NCBI GenBank assembly: GCA_964353875.1
Contig: CAYGXU010000055.1
Location: forward strand, 1 to 19,766
Direction of reading: 5' to 3'
Length of the DNA stretch: 19,766 bases
From: MGNI01 sp964353875
GTDB lineage: Bacteria; Chloroflexota; Anaerolineae; Anaerolineales; E44-bin32
Shown: positions 15,244 to 19,766 of the stretch, piece by piece
How the letters are laid out: every line of letters starts with the position of its first letter
How positions within the stretch are numbered: the stretch's first letter is position 1
The notes under the pieces: generated by a model
What the model was told of the DNA's origin: nothing
What the model saw: only the letters and a program-made list of their open reading frames with translations
Databases searched by the model: none
Program-made: the position numbers and the translations under genes

Positions 15244-15576
15244 ACCAATCCTTTTCCCTCTATTCAAGAGGTCAGACCGATTCAACAGCAGGTCTTCGGG
15301 TGAGAATGCTCAGTAACGAACACCTTGCCCAATCCTGACTGACTGGCTGTCAATGTGAGCTGTATGCTCTTCATTTTCACCTTACGGTGAGCTTCCAAAA
15401 GCTCCTAATTCACTCATCCAAAGCTATACTGAAATCGTGCTCCATCTTTTCGCATATCAGCTTGCACAGCGATGGGGGCAACCATTTGGAAATCGTAATT
15501 GAGCTCAGGTGAAGAGAGATGTCGCTCTCCTTCCGAACCAGGGCGGATAGAAACCACTTTTTCTTAAGGAAGAACG
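15244..15576. other. 333-nt intergenic region with small hairpins, no gene seen
   Basis: A weak hairpin follows the regulator gene (CCTCT, ATTCA, AGAGG at 15257-15271) without a T-run. Two overlapping hairpins lie at 15377-15390 (TCACC, TTAC, GGTGA) and 15389-15404 (GAGCTT, CCAA, AAGCTC); sharing two bases, they cannot fully form together. There is no T-run here either. I find no tRNA, no open frame worth calling and no match to a riboswitch I know. The promoter of the next operon is presumably here, but I cannot place it. Confidence 0.5.
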
Positions 15577-15873
15577 ATGAGTATACGATACAACCACAAG
15601 GGTAAATATTTCACGGATATTGAAACCAAAATACGGATTGAAGTGATCGTTCAAACGACGAAACAGCGTATTTATGGAACATTTCACATTCATCCTGACC
15701 GACGCCTTCTCGATGAATTAAACGAGCCTCCTGAATTTTTAGCCGTTACTGAAGCCAGGGTGTACGAGAGCAACGATCAAATTGAGACAGGATTTTTGGC
15801 CATTCATAAGAAACATATCCTTTGGGTCACCCCCATCGAAGACTTGATTCCGGAGGAGGCCCATGACAACTAA
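15577..15873 (+). CDS. Small conserved protein next to CpaF, possibly DUF6812-like
   Basis: A 98-residue soluble protein, apparently all-beta, with no signal peptide or membrane segment. Strands are suggested by IRIEVIVQTTKQRIYGTFHI, the RLLDELNEP turn, FLAVTEARVYE and GFLAIHKKHILWV. The layout (R-x-x-G strand, RL-D-x-LN, FL-x-VT-x-A, FLAI-x-K-x-I) reminds me of the DUF6812 family, but I hold that loosely. AAGGAAG lies 4 nt before the ATG. Its last 11 nt overlap the start of the CpaF-type ATPase gene, so the two are coupled and may act together. Function unknown; a regulator or adaptor of the ATPase is one guess from context. Confidence 0.75.
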   Translation: MSIRYNHKGKYFTDIETKIRIEVIVQTTKQRIYGTFHIHPDRRLLDELNEPPEFLAVTEARVYESNDQIETGFLAIHKKHILWVTPIEDLIPEEAHDN

Positions 15874-17173
15874 CACAACCATAAAACCGCAAAATGGTGC
15901 CTTGTTGCGTTTACAGGAATGGTTGGTCGATCAGGTTACTACGGAATTACGCTCAAATCACTCTGTCGAACCACTAGAAAGCCGCGTCACCAATATCCTC
16001 CTGCGTCTCTATAACAATGCCAATGTTCATTTACCTGAGGAGCAGCGTCAACATCTTTTCGAAAAGGTGAAAAAAGAAATATTTAATTTTGGTCCGATAC
16101 AACCCCTTCTCGATGATCCAAGCATTAATGAAATCATGATTAACGGGTACAAGCATATATATATTGAGCAGGATTCGAAGATCGTAAAAAGCAATGTCGT
16201 TTTTCCAAATGATGATGCAGTCTTGCGATTGATAGAAAAAATTATCGAACCCTTAGGGCGACATATTGATGCCAAAAGCCCAACCGTCGACGGACGCCTT
16301 CCAGATGGTTCTCGAGTTAATGCGGTTATCCCTCCAGTTGCCATCGATGGACCAAGCCTGACCATTCGCAAGTTCGGTCATGAAAAAATGACCATGGATG
16401 ATTATTTCCGTTTCAAATCGCTCACACCTCACATGGCTGAATTCTTGCGCGCTTGTGTTCTCAGCCGGATCAATATTCTCATATCGGGCGGCACAGGCTC
16501 GGGGAAAACAACCTTGCTCAATATCCTCTCCAGTTATATTCCCGAATCAGAACGCATAGTGACCATTGAGGATTCAGCCGAATTGCAGCTTCATCAGGAG
16601 CATGTCGTCCGATTGGAAGCACAGCCCCCCGGACCGGACGGCAAGGATGCTATCCCGATCCGCCATTTGGTCCACAATGCCTTGCGTATGCGCCCCGACC
16701 GGATTATCGTGGGCGAGGTGCGCAGTGGAGAAGCCTTGGACATGCTCCAGGCGATGAATACTGGCCATGATGGTTCCCTTACCACCACACACGCCAACTC
16801 CCCGCGCGATGCCATCTCACGCCTGGAAACGCTTGTTCTCTTTGCAGGTTACGATTTGCCCTTAAGGGTTATTCGTGAACAAATTGCCTCCGCCATCGAC
16901 CTGGTCGTTCAACAAGCTCGTGTCAGAGATGGCTCTCGCAAGATCACTTCAATCTCTGAAGTGGTTGGTATGGAAGGCGAGATCGTCGTGATGAACGAAA
17001 TCTTTCGCTTTAGAGAAACCGGAACACGCGAAGATGGTCTTGTTCTGGGTGACTTCGAACCCACCGGTATGCGACCCATGTTCGAACCACGCCTCAAACG
17101 GGCAGGCTTTCGCTTACCTCCTGCGCTCTATGGAGCCGATAAAATGCTTCAATGGGATCAGGATAATCGTTGA
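15863..17173 (+). CDS. CpaF/TadA-type secretion ATPase (type II/IV secretion, Flp pilus class)
   Basis: A 436-residue hexameric-ring ATPase of the VirB11/GspE superfamily, CpaF branch, which powers pilus assembly or secretion from the cytoplasmic face of the membrane. The N-terminal domain contains FGPIQPLLDDPSINEIMING, typical of CpaF. The catalytic core has Walker A GGTGSGKT (209-216), the Asp box TIEDSAEL, Walker B region MRPDRIIVGEVRSGEA (276-291), and the His box TTTHANSPRDAISRLE. All nucleotide-binding elements are intact. The family is normally encoded with TadB/TadC membrane proteins and pilins; none is in the window, so partners must lie elsewhere. GGAGGAGG directly precedes the ATG. 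It is coupled to the small protein upstream and followed, after 127 nt with a separate promoter, by an XRE regulator. Confidence 0.93.
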   Translation: MTTNTTIKPQNGALLRLQEWLVDQVTTELRSNHSVEPLESRVTNILLRLYNNANVHLPEEQRQHLFEKVKKEIFNFGPIQPLLDDPSINEIMINGYKHIYIEQDSKIVKSNVVFPNDDAVLRLIEKIIEPLGRHIDAKSPTVDGRLPDGSRVNAVIPPVAIDGPSLTIRKFGHEKMTMDDYFRFKSLTPHMAEFLRACVLSRINILISGGTGSGKTTLLNILSSYIPESERIVTIEDSAELQLHQEHVVRLEAQPPGPDGKDAIPIRHLVHNALRMRPDRIIVGEVRSGEALDMLQAMNTGHDGSLTTTHANSPRDAISRLETLVLFAGYDLPLRVIREQIASAIDLVVQQARVRDGSRKITSISEVVGMEGEIVVMNEIFRFRETGTREDGLVLGDFEPTGMRPMFEPRLKRAGFRLPPALYGADKMLQWDQDNR

Positions 17174-17259
17174 ACTATCAATAATTCCCTTTATGCTCTA
17201 CTTCATCTATAATTTTCCCCGATTATCATCGAAGCTTGTACGTCGAGATCGGGAAGTTC

Positions 17260-17268
17260 TGCTATAAT
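17260..17268 (+). promoter_or_regulatory. Extended -10 promoter of the XRE-TPR pair
   Basis: TGCTATAAT at 17260-17268 is a perfect extended -10 element. The -35 region is weak (TACGTC at 17239-17244 with an 18-nt spacer), as is common with extended -10 promoters. Transcription would start near 17275, about 26 nt before the ATG at 17301, and GGAG at 17290-17293 serves as ribosome binding site. Confidence 0.6.
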
Positions 17269-17300
17269 CCGGTCGTTGACGCTGACCTTGGAGCGGGACC

Positions 17301-17972
17301 ATGAGCAACCAACATGAACGAAAATTGCGTAGTAAGATGCTCGGCGCTATGCTACGTAAGGCACGCAGTGAGAGAGGCAAAAGTTTGAAGCAGACTGCGG
17401 CATTGATAGGTATTTCTCCCGATAGGCTGTCTGCATATGAACGAGGTAAGAATACGATCTCTCTCCCTGAGCTTGAGCTTCTCGCGTATCAGCTTGAGAT
17501 CCCTTTAAAATATTTTCTAAATCCAGATGCAAAAATCGAACAACGCCGGCTAGATTTAAAGCCATCGATGATCATTGCGCTTCGCCAAAAGATGATTGGC
17601 GCCCTGATGCGAGCCCATCGTCAGAAGGCGAATATGTCGATACGCAAATTGGGCATGCGGGTTAACCTTTCCCCCAGCCGTCTCTCCGCCTATGAACTTG
17701 GTACTCGACCGATCCCGCTAGATGAATTAGAGGCACTGTGCATCCTGCTGGGTCACCGAGTCGATGAGTATATCGATCGAGATGGTCCGATTGGCGACTG
17801 GGAAGAACGCACCCAGGCTATTGAATTACTTTCCAAACTATCACCCGAATTGCGCGAGTTTCTTAGTAAACCGGTAAACGAGCCCTACTTGCGCCTGGCA
17901 ATGCAATTAAGTGAATTGCAGGTGGATAAATTGCGCACTGTTGCCGAAGGTTTATTGGAAATAACTTTATGA
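17301..17972 (+). CDS. XRE-family regulator with duplicated helix-turn-helix
   Basis: A 223-residue DNA-binding protein with two tandem Cro/C1-type helix-turn-helix domains, at about 13-76 and 97-160. They align to each other: ISPDRLSAYERGKN in the first matches LSPSRLSAYELGTR in the second, and each is followed by the same LPELELLAYQL / LDELEALCILL helix and a short YFLNPD / YIDRDG end. This shows an internal duplication. The C-terminal 60 residues are helical with no known domain. The final ATGA overlaps the start of the TPR gene downstream. Promoter and ribosome binding site are both good. The target is unknown; autoregulation or control of the neighbouring secretion ATPase are possibilities from position only. 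Confidence 0.88.
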   Translation: MSNQHERKLRSKMLGAMLRKARSERGKSLKQTAALIGISPDRLSAYERGKNTISLPELELLAYQLEIPLKYFLNPDAKIEQRRLDLKPSMIIALRQKMIGALMRAHRQKANMSIRKLGMRVNLSPSRLSAYELGTRPIPLDELEALCILLGHRVDEYIDRDGPIGDWEERTQAIELLSKLSPELREFLSKPVNEPYLRLAMQLSELQVDKLRTVAEGLLEITL

Positions 17973-18514
17973 AAAAAGAGACGAACTCCCCCTCCAAACT
18001 GGCCAACATGGCCAAGCTAGCCTATGAACAGGATCGTATCGAGGATGCAATCCAGGGATTCAGAGCCGCGCGTGAGATTTACATGCAAAATCAAGAGTTT
18101 GCCAAAGCTGCGGAAATGGCCAACAATCTATGCGTCGTACTTCTGAAAGATGGACAAGCGGATGAAGCCTTGTCTATGGTGGAAGGCACTCCACAAATCT
18201 TCCTCGACCTGGGGAATGAGGTCTTAGCGGCGATGGCTTATGGCAACCTGGCCTCCGCTCTTGAGGCTTGCGGAAAATTGTCAGAAGCAGAAAGCGCTCT
18301 CGAAGAGGCTGCCAAACGCTTCCACCAGCTTGACCAAAAGGAATATTATCTCGATACTCAAAAAGCACTTTCTCAACTCCGACTCCGTCAGGGTCGGACA
18401 TTTGAGGCGATGCTTGCCATGCAGGCCGGATTGGAGAAACAAAGCCGCTTAAATATCGGACATCGCATTCTACGTGGTTTGTTAAACATACCCGCGCGCT
18501 TGCTTGGTCGATAG
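17969..18514 (+). CDS. TPR-repeat protein coupled to the XRE regulator
   Basis: A 181-residue helical protein with about three to four tetratricopeptide-like repeats. Typical hairpins are LAYEQDRIEDAIQGFRAARE, then AEMANNLCVVLLKDGQADEA, then AYGNLASALEACGKLSEAES, then ALSQLRLRQGRTFEAMLAMQ. TPRs bind peptides or other proteins. No signal sequence is present. The C-terminal ILRGLLNIPARLLGR is basic and amphipathic. The start codon overlaps the XRE stop (ATGA), so the two chains are likely made together. This resembles HTH-plus-TPR regulators in which TPRs bind a signal peptide, but split over two genes; that functional reading is inference. The 254 nt after it hold no gene I can support. Confidence 0.82.
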   Translation: MKKETNSPSKLANMAKLAYEQDRIEDAIQGFRAAREIYMQNQEFAKAAEMANNLCVVLLKDGQADEALSMVEGTPQIFLDLGNEVLAAMAYGNLASALEACGKLSEAESALEEAAKRFHQLDQKEYYLDTQKALSQLRLRQGRTFEAMLAMQAGLEKQSRLNIGHRILRGLLNIPARLLGR

Positions 18515-18768
18515 AATAGCCAATTGACCGTCGAACACAACTTTGGACATCATGCAAACGATCTCATCTCCTTTTCATACCTACAATGCCAAAATAACCA
18601 AAAATGGGCATCAAGTGAACCGGAACATCGAAGTAACTTCGAGACAAGCCCTTCTTTCTCTATTTCGCTTCAGTTCACAAGATCATCTGGATTTCACCTT
18701 CATAGAGAATGAATGTCCAAGCTCAAGCCTGGAACTCTGGAACTGATCATTGTTTCAATGGTTGATGT

Positions 18769-19620
18769 ATGATGTTTACCGCCGAACCATGGAGCATTCA
18801 ACCCGCCCAAAAGGACAATGCCAGGAGCCTTTTAAAACTCCTGGATCATTCTGAATGGAAGCACCAACATCTCGATTGGCTCAACCCCAAGGATCTTCTT
18901 GGTGAGAAACCCTTCCTCTTATTCTTTAACCATCGAGAACTGGTTGGCTGTTTGGCCTGCCCATTGGGTCTGGGAAGCTGTGCTTGGATCAGGATTTTCG
19001 CCATCGCCAAAGGTTACCAGCCACAAAAGATTTGGGATGAACTCTGGCCTGTGGCATTCGAACAGCTACGGGATAAAAACCTACTCACGATCGCTGCCCT
19101 CATCCTTTCTCAATGGTTGGAACCGCTGCTGTATCGCTCCGGCTTCAAGAAATGCAATTCTCTGATCTTCCTTCGCTGGGAACGAGTACCCGTTCCCCAG
19201 TTGTCCTACCCAGGCCTTATTCGTGAAGCATGTCCTTCTGATTGGGAAGATTTGATACAACTTGATCAAAAAGCTTTTCACGGTCTTTGGATGAATTCGA
19301 GCCAGGAGCTTAAGGAAGCCTATCAACAAGCGGCCATTATTACATTGGCGGAGCACGAGAATCGTCCGATCGGATACCAACTGAGCACCCTTTCCGCCTG
19401 GGGAGCGCACCTTTCACGTCTCGCTGTCGAACCCAATTTGCAGGGGTCGGGCATTGGGACCGCGTTGGTAGCCGATCTTCTTCACAGAGTTGCCAGCCGA
19501 GGGTATTCAACTGTTACCGTAAATACCCAGGAGGATAACTTCCGTTCGATTCGTCTCTACCATCGCTTGGGCTTTCATCTTACCGGAGATCGATATCCTG
19601 TGCTGAAGCTGGACGGTTAA
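18769..19620 (+). CDS. Double-GNAT acetyltransferase
   Basis: A 283-residue protein with two GNAT-like halves. The C-terminal half (about 148-283) is a canonical acetyltransferase: motif A is SRLAVEPNLQGSGIGTALV with Q-G-x-G-x-G at 225-230, and motif B is NTQEDNFRSIRLYHRLGF. The N-terminal half (about 8-140) has the same strand order (PFLLFFNHRELVGCLACPLG, then WIRIFAIAKG, then LEPLLYRSGFKKCN) but lacks the glycine-rich acetyl-CoA loop, so it is probably a degenerate, structural copy. Substrate is not evident. Tandem GNATs include mycothiol and aminoglycoside-type enzymes, but nothing here selects one. The start is ATG 18769 or the adjacent ATG 18772; neither has a clear Shine-Dalgarno sequence. 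Confidence 0.85.
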   Translation: MMFTAEPWSIQPAQKDNARSLLKLLDHSEWKHQHLDWLNPKDLLGEKPFLLFFNHRELVGCLACPLGLGSCAWIRIFAIAKGYQPQKIWDELWPVAFEQLRDKNLLTIAALILSQWLEPLLYRSGFKKCNSLIFLRWERVPVPQLSYPGLIREACPSDWEDLIQLDQKAFHGLWMNSSQELKEAYQQAAIITLAEHENRPIGYQLSTLSAWGAHLSRLAVEPNLQGSGIGTALVADLLHRVASRGYSTVTVNTQEDNFRSIRLYHRLGFHLTGDRYPVLKLDG

Positions 19621-19766
19621 CGCGCTGAAGGAAGATCGGATCATATCCGTCATCAGCCATCATTCATAACCAATTTCCACAGAATACGGGATGGGATCAA
19701 TGTAAAATATTCGTAACTGCCTAACGAAGCTTCGCCTCAAACCGACAAGTAGGGCAAAGTGATCAT

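Noticed and set aside
15377..15404. Two overlapping hairpins as a terminator or riboswitch
   Set aside because: No T-run follows, and the surroundings do not match a cyclic-di-GMP or other riboswitch consensus I know.
18543..18746. Short plus-strand frames between the TPR and GNAT genes
   Set aside because: No Shine-Dalgarno sequence, two competing frames of similar length, and no recognisable family.
19637..19734. Small hairpin (19637-19649) and the 10-bp palindrome CGAAGCTTCG (19725-19734) after the last gene
   Set aside because: Stem is only 5 bp without a T-run, and the palindrome is too short to interpret.

Overview
The window looks like part of a chromosome from a Chloroflexota bacterium, probably of the Anaerolineae. 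This is an inference from gene content: a fused DHH-CBS-tRNA nucleotidyltransferase, a soluble histidine kinase with a zinc ribbon and an MshEN-like domain, an orphan CpaF-type ATPase, threonine/proline-rich linkers after lipobox cysteines, and moderate GC. There is no rRNA, tRNA, transposase or phage gene in view. Most of it reads as ordinary core and accessory chromosome with an unusual signalling cluster in the middle.

Layout. 1-530 is non-coding: three contiguous 69-bp repeats, then a 64-bp inverted-repeat element with perfect 15-bp arms, then the promoter of rph. 531-1262 (+) is ribonuclease PH. Convergent to it, on the minus strand, are a GNAT acetyltransferase and the 876-residue DHH-CBS-CBS-tRNA nucleotidyltransferase, which overlap by 11 nt. 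Two more minus-strand genes follow: a cytoplasmic GH13 glycosidase and a lipoprotein sugar-binding protein with no permease nearby. From 7925 the plus strand carries a LipM/LplA-type lipoate enzyme, a cell-wall lipoprotein combining a polysaccharide-deacetylase fold with an Amidase_2 domain, a possible 47-residue small protein, and a DUF503 (YlxP-like) protein.

11486-15243 is a two-component cluster. A stand-alone receiver with its own terminator is divergent from a tightly overlapping operon of two soluble histidine kinases and an OmpR/PhoB-type response regulator. The first kinase has a Cys4 zinc ribbon followed by two 24-residue motifs that match the MshEN cyclic-di-GMP-binding pattern, so it may couple second-messenger level to phosphorylation. 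The second has a GAF domain and an altered ATP-lid G1 box.

15577-17173 holds a small conserved protein overlapping a CpaF/TadA-type secretion ATPase, with no other Tad genes in view. A promoter with an extended -10 then drives an XRE-family protein with a duplicated helix-turn-helix, which overlaps (ATGA) a TPR protein; together they look like a split HTH/TPR regulator. A double-GNAT acetyltransferase ends the window.

The genes cover RNA processing (rph, tRNA nucleotidyltransferase), carbohydrate use, lipoylation, cell-wall turnover, and signalling. Only the signalling operon, the CpaF pair, the XRE-TPR pair and the GNAT/tRNA-nucleotidyltransferase pair show overlaps that argue for co-translation.
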